A program made the translations under genes and the position numbers. Below, one piece after another: positions 8,784-16,835 of a DNA stretch of 64,000 nucleotides; the first letter of the stretch is position 1; each line of letters starts with the position of its first letter. This DNA is from CAZJRB01 sp964547995 (GTDB lineage: Bacteria; Planctomycetota; Planctomycetia; Pirellulales; Thermoguttaceae), in contig CAZJRB010000007.1 of the NCBI GenBank assembly GCA_964547995.1, positions 55,550 to 119,549 of the forward strand, given 5' to 3'. The notes beneath the pieces are model-generated. The model was given only the letters and a program-made list of their open reading frames with translations. It was not told the origin of the DNA and ran no database searches.

Positions 8784-11054
8784 ATGAATAAGGCTGCACA
8801 ATGGGCCGACGCGGATTCCCCCGCGGGCGGTAACGAAGAAATCGGCTTGGGGTTTGCACGGGCGATATGGCGCCGGAAATGGCTCGTCGTTTCCTTGATG
8901 CTGATCGGTGCGGGTCTCGGTTATCTCTATTACGGGCGGGCAGCCCGGGTTTACCAGTCCTCCGCCCAGATCTTGTTGATCCAGAGGAAGGCCGACCTTC
9001 CCGTTGAAGGCATTGAGGGAGAAATCAGCTATCAGAACGACTTGGCGACACATACATATCTGCTGCGAAGCCGCATGTTGATCGATAGGGCCGTCGCCAA
9101 GCTCGATCTGAACGCATTGCCTTCCCTCCGGGACAGCCGCGATCCGACGGCCGTCATCGCCGGGGGCCTGCACGTGGCGCCGGCCGGCGAAAGATACGCG
9201 TGGACCGACGATATTCTGGTGTTGTCCTATTCCGGTTCGCACCGGGAGGATTGCCCGGTCATTCTGAACGCAATCATCGAAGCGTATCAGGAGTTCATCG
9301 GGCAAACCTACCAGGATTTCAGCAAACAAACGGTCGAGTTGATTGTCAAGGCAAAAGACGTGCTCCACAAGGAAATGCTGGAGAAGGAAGCGAAGTATCA
9401 GAAGTTCCGGGAGGACTGCCCCCTGCTTTGGAAGAATGACGAGGCAGCCAATTTGCACGAAACGAGGCTGCTCCAAATCGAAGCTGCTCGATCACAGTTG
9501 TTGCTCAAACTTACGCAGACCCGGGCCAGGCTGGATGCGATCTCCGACGCGGTCGCCAAGGGGGGAAGCCGAGCCGCCTTGGCGCTGCTCATCGGCGGCT
9601 CGAAACCGGACTCCCCCGCCGGAAGCGTCATCGAGCCAAGGAGCGAGTTCGAAAGGCAACTGTTCATGTACATGCTCGACGAGCAGATTCTCTTGACCGA
9701 TCTCGGTCCGGATCATTACAAAGTCCAAACCGTCCGCAAGAGGATGGACCTCATCCGCAAGCACATCGGGGCCTCGCCGCTGCCGGAGCACGGTAAAGAG
9801 CCGCCTGACTTCTTCAGCCTCTATCTGGATTCTCTGCGCCACGAGATCGAGATCTCGCAACAAGAGATTGCCAAGCTGGATCAGCATTTCGAGAAGGAAC
9901 GCGAGGCCTCCAAGTCTTTGGCAAGTTACAAAGCCGCTGACGAAAACTATCGCAAGGAGCTCGATCGGATTCAACGGATGTTTGACACCGTGATGAAGCG
10001 GCTGGAGGAAATCAAGCTGTCGGTGGATATTGGCGAGGTCAGCACCGAAGTGATTTCGCCGCCCGGCGTCGGCGTGCAAATCCAACCAAAGCTATTGGTT
10101 GTCGAAGCAATCGCTCTGTTGTTTGGAACCCTGGCGGGAATCGTATTGGCATATGTTGTGGATATCAGCGACAAGACGTTCCGCAATCCTGAAGATATTT
10201 GCTGCGAGTTGGGATTGCCCGTCCTGGGACATGTCCCGGCCATGTCGCGACCTGCCGAAAGCCGCCCCGCCGAAACGAAACGGGAAACTGACATCGCCGA
10301 AACCGTCTGGACGTTCCACGATTCCAAAGGGCCGGAAGCCGAGGCCTATCAGGCAATCCGCACGGCTCTATACTTCGATGCCCGCCGAGAAAACAACCGA
10401 GTCGTGCAGATCACCAGCCCGGAAGTGGGCGACGGCAAGACCACTCTGGCCGCAAACCTGGCAGTATCCGCGGCCAACGGCGGAAAACGCGTGCTGCTGT
10501 TGGACGCGGACTTCCGCCGTCCGAAGATCCAGAAACTGTTTGGCCTGACGGGTGCAAACGGCCTGGCCAGGCTTCTTGAAGGTAAAGTCGAGCTGGATGA
10601 TGTCACACGCAATACCCCTGTAGACAATCTGTGGATCATCCCGTGCGGCAAACGGGTCCAGAACCCGGCCGACCTTTTAACCGCCCACCGTTTTGCAGAG
10701 CTGGTAGACGTTGTTCGGGAGAAATACGATATGGTCATTCTGGACAGTCCGCCGCTCTTGGCGGTCACCGATCCCGCGGTGATCGCCCCCCGCGTAGACA
10801 CCGTCGTGCTCGTGACGCGACTGGCGAACCACACACGCAAAGCCACCGGTCGCGCCCGGGAGATGCTCGTCTCCCTTGGAGCAAATGTCCTCGGAATCGT
10901 GGTCAACGGTGTGAAGCCGCGGCAAAAGTTCGGGTACAGGTACGGAGAGTACAAATACGGGGACCGCTACAGGTATCAATATCATGATGGTCCGTACTGC
11001 GCCGCCACCGGCGCAACGGATGCCGAAGACGCAGAGACGACCGTGTGTGGATAA
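8784..11054 (+). CDS. Polysaccharide co-polymerase fused to BY-type tyrosine kinase
   Basis: A 756-aa inner-membrane protein that would set chain length and control polysaccharide export. It has an N-terminal Wzz domain with membrane segment near residues 34-50, a long coiled periplasmic region (about 180-420), a second membrane segment near 436-458 and a cytoplasmic kinase domain. The kinase has Walker A GDGKTT (549-554), Walker A' LLLDADFRRP just after, and a Walker B-like VILDSPP. The C-terminus is a tyrosine cluster (GYRYGEYKYGDRYRYQY), the usual autophosphorylation tail. The frame is open upstream, but the ATG at 8784 has a good AAGGAG at 8770-8775. A 7-bp hairpin at 11053-11069 follows the stop. 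Confidence 0.9.
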   Translation: MNKAAQWADADSPAGGNEEIGLGFARAIWRRKWLVVSLMLIGAGLGYLYYGRAARVYQSSAQILLIQRKADLPVEGIEGEISYQNDLATHTYLLRSRMLIDRAVAKLDLNALPSLRDSRDPTAVIAGGLHVAPAGERYAWTDDILVLSYSGSHREDCPVILNAIIEAYQEFIGQTYQDFSKQTVELIVKAKDVLHKEMLEKEAKYQKFREDCPLLWKNDEAANLHETRLLQIEAARSQLLLKLTQTRARLDAISDAVAKGGSRAALALLIGGSKPDSPAGSVIEPRSEFERQLFMYMLDEQILLTDLGPDHYKVQTVRKRMDLIRKHIGASPLPEHGKEPPDFFSLYLDSLRHEIEISQQEIAKLDQHFEKEREASKSLASYKAADENYRKELDRIQRMFDTVMKRLEEIKLSVDIGEVSTEVISPPGVGVQIQPKLLVVEAIALLFGTLAGIVLAYVVDISDKTFRNPEDICCELGLPVLGHVPAMSRPAESRPAETKRETDIAETVWTFHDSKGPEAEAYQAIRTALYFDARRENNRVVQITSPEVGDGKTTLAANLAVSAANGGKRVLLLDADFRRPKIQKLFGLTGANGLARLLEGKVELDDVTRNTPVDNLWIIPCGKRVQNPADLLTAHRFAELVDVVREKYDMVILDSPPLLAVTDPAVIAPRVDTVVLVTRLANHTRKATGRAREMLVSLGANVLGIVVNGVKPRQKFGYRYGEYKYGDRYRYQYHDGPYCAATGATDAEDAETTVCG

Positions 11055-11099
11055 CGCCGCAACGGCGTTCAGGCGAGCAGCAAAATCGTTGGAATTGCC

Positions 11100-11804
11100 A
11101 TGCCCTTAAGACGTGCCACGAAGAGGATGTGCTGTTGCGCAGCCTTGTTGGGGATCTTGGGAGCGGTCTGGTTGGGAAAAGGGGCGATTCTCCGCGGTGC
11201 CGCCCGGCTGCTGATTGTCGAGGATCCCCTCGTCCGGCCGGACTATGTTTGGAGTTGCGAAGCCGACGGCGCCTACGATCGCGCGGGGGCGTTGTTGCGC
11301 AAAAACCCCAAGCTGCGGATTCTGATTGTAGAAAACCATCCCAATCGTCTTGTGCAGGCCGGAGTCCTGCCGAATGGGGAAGAGGTTGCCCGCCGCCAAT
11401 TCATTGCACGTGGAGTGCCGCGCGGTCACATTGAGATCATACCGGGCGAAGCTTGCAACAACCGGCAAGAGGTGCGGCTTATGGCACAATGGTTGACGTC
11501 GCACCGGGAAAAGCAGGTATTGGTGCTCTGCGATCGCTTCCATAGTCGTTACCAGCGAAGTGTTTTCGACAGGCTGCTGCAACCCGAGGAGGCGGCTGCC
11601 GTGCGTATTCAAGCCGTGCCCGACCGGCGCTTCGACGAAACGAACTGGTGGAAGAGCCGCATCGGCGCCAAGGAGTTGTTTCGGGCGTATGTCGTGTTGG
11701 CCCTCGCACATTGTCGATGTGGCGACCCGGACGAGCCGATCATGTGGAACCCTGAGGAGTACGAGCAGAGGTTTCGCCGCACCTTGGGCGGAGATTGCAG
11801 GTGA
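11100..11804 (+). CDS. DUF218 (YdcF/SanA/ElyC-like) protein
   Basis: A 234-aa protein with an N-terminal hydrophobic anchor (about residues 9-33) and a DUF218-like alpha/beta domain. That family includes SanA, ElyC and YdcF and is linked to envelope and polysaccharide functions. Matching features are the D-Y-V-W strand, the G-V-P-x-x-x-I segment, N-R-Q-E-V, the V-L-V-L-C-D-R-F-H-S-R strand and the W-W-K segment near the end. The first part of the domain is less conserved than usual. Its stop overlaps the next DUF218 gene, so the two are probably co-translated. The reaction is not known. Confidence 0.7.
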   Translation: MPLRRATKRMCCCAALLGILGAVWLGKGAILRGAARLLIVEDPLVRPDYVWSCEADGAYDRAGALLRKNPKLRILIVENHPNRLVQAGVLPNGEEVARRQFIARGVPRGHIEIIPGEACNNRQEVRLMAQWLTSHREKQVLVLCDRFHSRYQRSVFDRLLQPEEAAAVRIQAVPDRRFDETNWWKSRIGAKELFRAYVVLALAHCRCGDPDEPIMWNPEEYEQRFRRTLGGDCR

Positions 11805-12616
11805 CCCGCCGCGTCGTAGCCGTTGGCCTGGCGAGTGTCGTCGGCCTGTTCTGCCTGTACTGGGTACGCGCCCTGTGGTTGCCGGTTTTCGCAACGTGGC
11901 TTGACGTCGGCGTTGTGCCTCCCGAGTCCGACTATGCCCTGGTCCTCAACGGCGACGAAAGTGCCAGGCCGTTCGCGGCCGCGTCGCTGATCAAGCTCGG
12001 CCTTGCCCGAAAGGCTTTGGTCATCACCAGCGTTCCGTACCCGGATCAGATTGACGGGATTCGGCCGCCCACGCACGAGATTATCCGGCGCGTCCTGCTG
12101 AAACGGGGAGTGCCGGCCAAGGATATCGTAATCCTGGACCGGCACGTTCTGACCACTTTTGACGAAGCGAATGCGTTCGCGGACTTCCTCGATTCTTCTC
12201 CGGAAGTGCGTGTGACCGTCGTCACCGGTGATTTCCATACACGGCGTGCGCGGTGGGTATTCCGACAAGTGCTGGGTGAACGGGCCGGCCGGGTCTTCTT
12301 CGTCTCTGCTCCAAGCGAAGACACGCTTCCCGACAACTGGTGGCGAAGCGAGACGGGCGTGACGATTATCCTCGGTGAGTATCTTCGGCTGGGGTTCTAC
12401 TGGTGGAAATACGGCACACTTCGGTACTGGGTGCTTGGGATATGCTCGCTGTCGGTCATCCTCCCCGGCTACCGATGGTATCGGAAAAGCCGGCCGGCGA
12501 CAGAGGCCCGGCAACGCACGAATTCGAATCGTAAACCCGAGAGTTTCAACGATCGGACTGCCGAGTCCGGCAGCCGTGCGGCAGAGACCGCCGCCCCCGT
12601 CAGCCAGCGCAATTAG
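11801..12616 (+). CDS. DUF218 (YdcF/SanA/ElyC-like) protein
   Basis: About 271 aa with a membrane segment at each end of a DUF218 domain: one at residues 5-30, and another near 205-225 followed by a polar Arg/Glu-rich tail. The domain shows YALVLNGDES, GVPAKDIVI, DEANAF and VTVVTGDFHTRRA, a closer family match than the upstream paralogue. I took the GTG at 11801, which overlaps the preceding stop as GTGA; a TTG two codons earlier is possible. It is the last gene of the polysaccharide transcription unit and is followed by a strong hairpin. The role is unknown; envelope polysaccharide handling is an inference from the family and context. Confidence 0.75.
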   Translation: MTRRVVAVGLASVVGLFCLYWVRALWLPVFATWLDVGVVPPESDYALVLNGDESARPFAAASLIKLGLARKALVITSVPYPDQIDGIRPPTHEIIRRVLLKRGVPAKDIVILDRHVLTTFDEANAFADFLDSSPEVRVTVVTGDFHTRRARWVFRQVLGERAGRVFFVSAPSEDTLPDNWWRSETGVTIILGEYLRLGFYWWKYGTLRYWVLGICSLSVILPGYRWYRKSRPATEARQRTNSNRKPESFNDRTAESGSRAAETAAPVSQRN

Positions 12617-12620
12617 AAAA

Positions 12621-12671
12621 GATCCCCGCGATTCGCCAAGGGTTTGGCAGATCGCGGGGATTTTCTTTTTT
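12621..12671. terminator. Bidirectional intrinsic terminator
   Basis: GATCCCCGCGAT pairs with ATCGCGGGGATT around a loop of about 17 nt and is followed by TTCTTTTTT on the plus strand. On the minus strand the hairpin is followed by CTTTTCT. It lies between the convergent ends of the DUF218 gene and the nucleotidyltransferase-like gene and can serve both. Confidence 0.85.
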
Positions 12672-12703
12672 GGGTTCCAGCCGAAGCCGTTTCCGAGTCA
12701 TCC

Positions 12704-13780
12704 CTAAGGGTTCGGTTCCGGCAAGATGAAGAGTCTTGAAAGAAGGTCCCGCAGTCCGTCTTGTATCCGATCCCGCGTGTGCAGAAGAAACCATGCCTTC
12801 TCCCACGCGGTGGGCCAGCGGGCCGAGAAGAGCCGGCGGGAAATGCCGGCGGCAAGCGGCGGTAAAGTCCTCTCTTTGCGAATCGCAGACATCACTTCAG
12901 CGGGAACGGGAGCGGCCGAAAACTCGCGTGCCAGGAAAACCCCCAAAAAGAACATGCGTTTTCCGCCGGCTGCGCCCGCCGCTTCGATCATGGCGATCCA
13001 ATCCAACGTCGGCTGAGCATGAATCAATTCTGCCAGATCGCAGATCCAGCCGAGTGAAATCCAAAAATGTTTTGCGCCGTGAGCCGACAGGATCAACAGC
13101 AGGTCTTCCGGACAGTATGTCAGGACCGAACGGCCCGCCACGCAGACCGGTTTGAGCCGCCCCTCGAGTGCATCGTGATTCAGCTTGAAGCCGAAAGAGG
13201 GATGAAACAGCTCCAGATGGAGTTCGATCAAGTGCTGCTCATCGAGCAACAGCGGGAGTTGTCCCTTGTTGCGTAGAAAGCCCTCTTCTTCTGTTGCCGT
13301 GAGCCCGTAGGCGGAACGAAAACCCTCATCCAGCAAAATCTCTCTTGCCCGCTCCAGATCCGGCCGCCGAATCTGCAAATCCAAATCCCCGAATACCCGC
13401 AAGCCGAGATCGCGGTAGGCCATCATCGCCAAAGTAGGTCCCCTGTAAGGGATGGCCAAGATCCCTGCTTGCTCCAATCGTTGAAGAATCCGGAGCAGGA
13501 TGCCCGTCTTCAAGAAATTGTGTCTGCTGTTGTGCAAATAGTGTTTCTTGAGTTGCTCAACCACGTGGCCCGGAATAGGCAACCGATCCGCGGCTTTGAC
13601 GTACCGATACACCAGCGGCAGCACCCCGTGCCTGCGGGCGTGCCTGAGAAATGCCGGCCAGTTGATGTCCCGTTGAAGAATCGTAGCGACCTTGTCGGCA
13701 TTTTGGTGATTCGCCGGTGCGCGCACCATCCGGACCAACAGCTCGACTTCCGGACGACGAAACAAGGAAGAACTATCCAT
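12704..13780 (-). CDS. Nucleotidyltransferase-like protein (NTP_transf_5 type) of the RiPP locus
   Basis: About 358 aa. The protein matches the uncharacterised nucleotidyltransferase family PF14907: an N-terminal helical region (INWPAFLRHARRHGVLPLVY), an IPYRGPTL segment, then RVFGDLDLQIRR with the acidic pair expected for metal binding (near residues 141-145), and an ELHLEL strand. Such genes often sit beside lasso-type B1/B2 genes. It is divergent from the PqqD-like gene, with about 230 bp between them that should contain promoters for both. The ATG at 13780 was chosen; a TTG six codons upstream (13798) is in frame. No Shine-Dalgarno is seen. Whether it modifies the peptide by nucleotidyl transfer is unknown. 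Confidence 0.75.
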   Translation of the reverse strand: MDSSSLFRRPEVELLVRMVRAPANHQNADKVATILQRDINWPAFLRHARRHGVLPLVYRYVKAADRLPIPGHVVEQLKKHYLHNSRHNFLKTGILLRILQRLEQAGILAIPYRGPTLAMMAYRDLGLRVFGDLDLQIRRPDLERAREILLDEGFRSAYGLTATEEEGFLRNKGQLPLLLDEQHLIELHLELFHPSFGFKLNHDALEGRLKPVCVAGRSVLTYCPEDLLLILSAHGAKHFWISLGWICDLAELIHAQPTLDWIAMIEAAGAAGGKRMFFLGVFLAREFSAAPVPAEVMSAIRKERTLPPLAAGISRRLFSARWPTAWEKAWFLLHTRDRIQDGLRDLLSRLFILPEPNP

Positions 13781-14010
13781 CGATATATCGTGGGGCAATT
13801 ATGTCATCGCCGATGATTCTCCTCGACAAGCCGGAAGATGCCAACATCACTACGTTCCCGTCCGGCCCCCCCGGCGGGTGTAGGCGTCATGCCTCTGTGT
13901 GGCTACGCTCCGAAAATCCGCATTTGGAAAGGCGGCCGAATGTGGTAAACAACCGAATCTTTCCACTATGTTTGCGCAAGAGAGCCTGCTCGACACTCCG
14001 GGAGGAATGT

Positions 14011-14301
14011 ATGGAGATTGCTTTTTCCAATTCTGCCAGGGTTTCCTCGGACATTCTACACAATCAAGTCGAGGGGGAATTGGTCCTCCTCGACCTGAAT
14101 ACTGAGAAGTATTTCGGATTGGACGAAACGGGGACCGTGTTCTGGAAGGCCCTCACCGGGTCGCCCACGATCGAGGACGCCTATCAGGAGTTGTTGGCAA
14201 CATACGAAGTGGAACCAGAACGGTTGCGTGCCGATTTGAAGAGTCTGCTTCAGGAACTGATCGATCAGGGTCTGCTGGAAACGGCACCTTCCCAGCGGTA
14301 G
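14011..14301 (+). CDS. PqqD-family RiPP recognition element (lasso B1-like)
   Basis: A 96-aa stand-alone RRE that would bind the precursor leader and present it to the B2 protease and cyclase. It has the three-strand/three-helix PqqD layout: GELVLLDLNTEKYFGL forms the beta-hairpin, TGTVFWKAL the first helix, and LLQELIDQGLL the last helix. The ATG at 14011 follows GGAGGA at 14001-14006. The frame is open far upstream, but the upstream residues are not PqqD-like. The B2 gene starts 6 nt after its stop, consistent with one transcript. The B1-B2-cyclase order matches split-B lasso loci. Confidence 0.88.
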   Translation: MEIAFSNSARVSSDILHNQVEGELVLLDLNTEKYFGLDETGTVFWKALTGSPTIEDAYQELLATYEVEPERLRADLKSLLQELIDQGLLETAPSQR

Positions 14302-14307
14302 TCCTCT

Positions 14308-14766
14308 ATGAAAGCCCTATGGCGTAAGTTTCGAGATTTACCCCCTTTTCAGCGAGCGGTAGCGATGAGAGCCGGTGTGCTTCTGCCGCTTGCGACGGTC
14401 ATTCTCCGCATTGTCGGGTTGCGCCGGTCTCTGCGAGTTTTTGGGCGGCTGTCCGGGCCGAAATCCTTCTCTGGCGTTGCCCGGTGGGAAGATGGGCGAC
14501 CTCTGGCAGAGACGATCACTCAAATTGTGCAGGCCGTCGCGCGTCATCACCCCCTCCGTTCGAATTGCCTGTCTCAGTCCATGGTGTTATGGTCGCTATT
14601 GTGTCGTTGGGGGATCGACAGCGACCTGCGAATCGGCGTCGGCAACAAGGCCGGGGATTTTGCGGCTCACGCCTGGGTCGAACACCGCGGCCGGATCCTT
14701 GGCAGCGACACAGAATTGAGTCAACAGTTTGCGGTTTTCGACCGCTCGATTACTTCGGGGGCATAA
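14308..14766 (+). CDS. Lasso-type B2 leader peptidase (transglutaminase-like)
   Basis: A 152-aa cysteine protease-like protein of the Transglut_core3 family, which removes the leader peptide in lasso biosynthesis using ATP. The diagnostic features are the NCLSQSMVLWSLL helix with catalytic Cys87, the IGVG strand and the AAHAWVE motif with His121; Asp134 in LGSDTEL is a candidate for the third catalytic residue. Its length fits a stand-alone B2 protein. Its stop is immediately followed by the cyclase ATG at 14767 with no gap. Confidence 0.88.
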   Translation: MKALWRKFRDLPPFQRAVAMRAGVLLPLATVILRIVGLRRSLRVFGRLSGPKSFSGVARWEDGRPLAETITQIVQAVARHHPLRSNCLSQSMVLWSLLCRWGIDSDLRIGVGNKAGDFAAHAWVEHRGRILGSDTELSQQFAVFDRSITSGA

Positions 14767-16629
14767 ATGAGCGGCATTGTCGGCATCTTTCACACGGACG
14801 GCGAGCCTGTTACCCCGTCACTCTTGGCAGGGCTGACGCGGTTCATGGCCTTTCGCGGCCCCGACGCCAGGCGGGTGTGGAGCAACGGAAACGTCGGATT
14901 CGGCCATGCGTTGCTGGCCGCCACGGAAGAGTCCCTCACTGAAAACCAGCCCTGCACGTTGGACGGACGCATCTGGATTACTGCCGATGCGAGAATCGAC
15001 GCCCGGTCCGACCTGGTCGGCCGACTCCGGTCCCCGGGATGTCCTTCGCCGGAGACGCTCAACGACGCCGAATTGATTCTAGCGGCCTACGGCGAATGGG
15101 GTGAGGCGTGCCTGGACCACCTGCTGGGCGATTTTGCCTTTGCCATTTGGGATTCTCGCCACCAGAAGCTGTTCTGTGCCCGCGATCATTTCGGGGTCAA
15201 ACCCTTCTACTATGCCCGGATCGGGAGACTCTTCCTGTTTAGTAATACGCTCAACTGCCTCCGCTGCCATCCGGCGGTATCGGAGGAACTCCATGATCCG
15301 GCCATCGCCGATTTCCTGCTGTTCGGGATGAATCAAGACCCGGCGACCAGCAGCTTCGCTGATATTCAACGTCTTCCGGCGGCACATGCGCTACTCTTTT
15401 CAGATGGCTCTCTGACGGTCAGGCGTTACTGGACGTTGCCGGTTGAAGGCCCTCTCCGGTACAAACGCGAGAGGGATTACGTGGATCATTTTCTGGAGTT
15501 GTTGGAGAAATCGGTTGCAGACCGATTGCGGACCGATGCTGTCACCGTGCTGATGAGCGGCGGCATGGATTCCACAAGCGTTGCCGCTATCGCCCGAAAG
15601 GTTAGCCGGCCTTCCCTGGATCTGCGTGCTCTCACAATCATCTATAATGAACTGATCCCGGATGACGAGCAGCATTTTGCAGCATCGGCAGCCGACATGT
15701 TGCAAATGCCCGTTGACTATCTGGCTGCCGACAATTACCAACTCTACGAAGGATGCACTGGGCCAGCCGTGTGGACCTCCGAGCCCTGGGATCTTGCGGA
15801 AAAGGCGTTCGAGATTGAACAATACGCGATGGTTGAACGACATGGTCGCGTGGCACTTACCGGACAAGGCGGTGATCCGGCATTTCTTCCGACCGATCTG
15901 GAGCACCTGCTCAAGGGAACTCCTTGGTGGCGCGCCGCGACGGACATCGTTGCCTACCTGTGGACACGCAGGCGGCGTCCTCCCCTGGGCCTGCGAAACA
16001 CCTGGGCACGCTGGACGAGGAAGCGACAACGTCAGTATCCCGGGTGGCTCCATCGGGAGTTTGAACGCCGGTTGAGGCTGCGGGCGCGGTGGGAAGACGC
16101 TCTTCGGCCCAAAGCCTTGATCCACCCGGCACGGCCGGCAGCGTATGCGTCCTTTACGTCGCCGGACCACATGTCCTGGTGGTCCTATCTGTTTGAGAGT
16201 TATGACGCGGGATTCACTCGAACGCCGGTAGAAGCTCGGCATCCGATTCTGGACCTGAGGCTCGTCCGCTTCTTGCTGGCACTTCCTCCGCTTCCCTGGT
16301 GTGCCGACAAGGAGCTTTTGCGGGCTGCCATGTGTGGGCTGTTGCCGGAGGAAGCCCGTCTTCGCCGCAAATCCCCCCTGGCGGCCGATCCGACGGAGCG
16401 ACAATTGCGGGATCCCGGCATGGCCTGGATCGATGACTTCGATCCCGTTCCCGAACTGGCCGATTATGTCGACCGGCAAGCCGTTCCGCGCATTACCGGT
16501 GACCACGTCCGTCACTATTCCTGGATCCACTTGCGGCCGTTTGATTTGAATCTGTGGCTCAGGCACTTGCAATCGCCACCGTGCATTTCAGAAGAGGTGA
16601 GGTGTGATGACTTCGTCAGACAAGAGTAA
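14767..16629 (+). CDS. Asparagine synthetase-like lasso cyclase with Cys-to-Ser change
   Basis: A 620-aa AsnB homologue that would adenylate an acidic side chain of the core peptide so that the new N-terminus forms an isopeptide bond. The synthetase PP-loop SGGMDS is intact (residues 264-269), and TGQGGDPAF follows near 364-372. The glutaminase domain is recognisable (FRGPDARR, GDFAFAIWD, FGVKPFYY), but the N-terminus is MSGIVGIF: Ser replaces the nucleophilic Cys seen in the AsnB at 6833. Loss of that Cys is a hallmark of lasso cyclases, which do not need ammonia. The last 23 nt overlap the precursor gene. A role in another amide-forming reaction cannot be excluded. Confidence 0.85.
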   Translation: MSGIVGIFHTDGEPVTPSLLAGLTRFMAFRGPDARRVWSNGNVGFGHALLAATEESLTENQPCTLDGRIWITADARIDARSDLVGRLRSPGCPSPETLNDAELILAAYGEWGEACLDHLLGDFAFAIWDSRHQKLFCARDHFGVKPFYYARIGRLFLFSNTLNCLRCHPAVSEELHDPAIADFLLFGMNQDPATSSFADIQRLPAAHALLFSDGSLTVRRYWTLPVEGPLRYKRERDYVDHFLELLEKSVADRLRTDAVTVLMSGGMDSTSVAAIARKVSRPSLDLRALTIIYNELIPDDEQHFAASAADMLQMPVDYLAADNYQLYEGCTGPAVWTSEPWDLAEKAFEIEQYAMVERHGRVALTGQGGDPAFLPTDLEHLLKGTPWWRAATDIVAYLWTRRRRPPLGLRNTWARWTRKRQRQYPGWLHREFERRLRLRARWEDALRPKALIHPARPAAYASFTSPDHMSWWSYLFESYDAGFTRTPVEARHPILDLRLVRFLLALPPLPWCADKELLRAAMCGLLPEEARLRRKSPLAADPTERQLRDPGMAWIDDFDPVPELADYVDRQAVPRITGDHVRHYSWIHLRPFDLNLWLRHLQSPPCISEEVRCDDFVRQE

Positions 16630-16783
16630 CTATAACCAATCAAAAAAACGACGCAAGACCTACGCGCGGCCAAGGCTCACGTGCTTCGGGAGAATTGCCC
16701 ACTTGACCGGAGCCCAGGCTTCCAGGATCGGAAACCCGGACGGCGCACCGGGACGGTGGAAAATGACAGGGCCCCCGTTTTAG
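16607..16783 (+). CDS. Lasso-like RiPP precursor peptide (58 aa)
   Basis: A small gene starting inside the cyclase gene, with AGAGGTGAGG about 5-10 nt before its ATG. The leader carries the lasso RRE-binding signature Y-x-x-P-x-L-x-x-x-G-x-x-x-x-L-T: Tyr19, Pro22, Leu24, Gly28, Leu33, Thr34. The spacing from Tyr to Thr (15 residues) equals my recollection of the lariatin precursor, where Thr is at position -2. By that alignment the core would begin at Ala36 and run AQASRIGNPDGAPG onward to Phe58. The only acidic residue in it, Asp45, would be residue 10; starts at Gln37, Ala38 or Ser39 give 9-, 8- or 7-residue rings. Arg40 and Arg50 are possible methylation sites and Ser39 and Thr54 possible phosphorylation sites. 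Confidence 0.85.
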   Translation: MTSSDKSNYNQSKKRRKTYARPRLTCFGRIAHLTGAQASRIGNPDGAPGRWKMTGPPF

Positions 16784-16835
16784 TGACCCTAAACTCGGAC
16801 CGCGGGTTACGAGTAACGGCGACCATCATCAAGAA

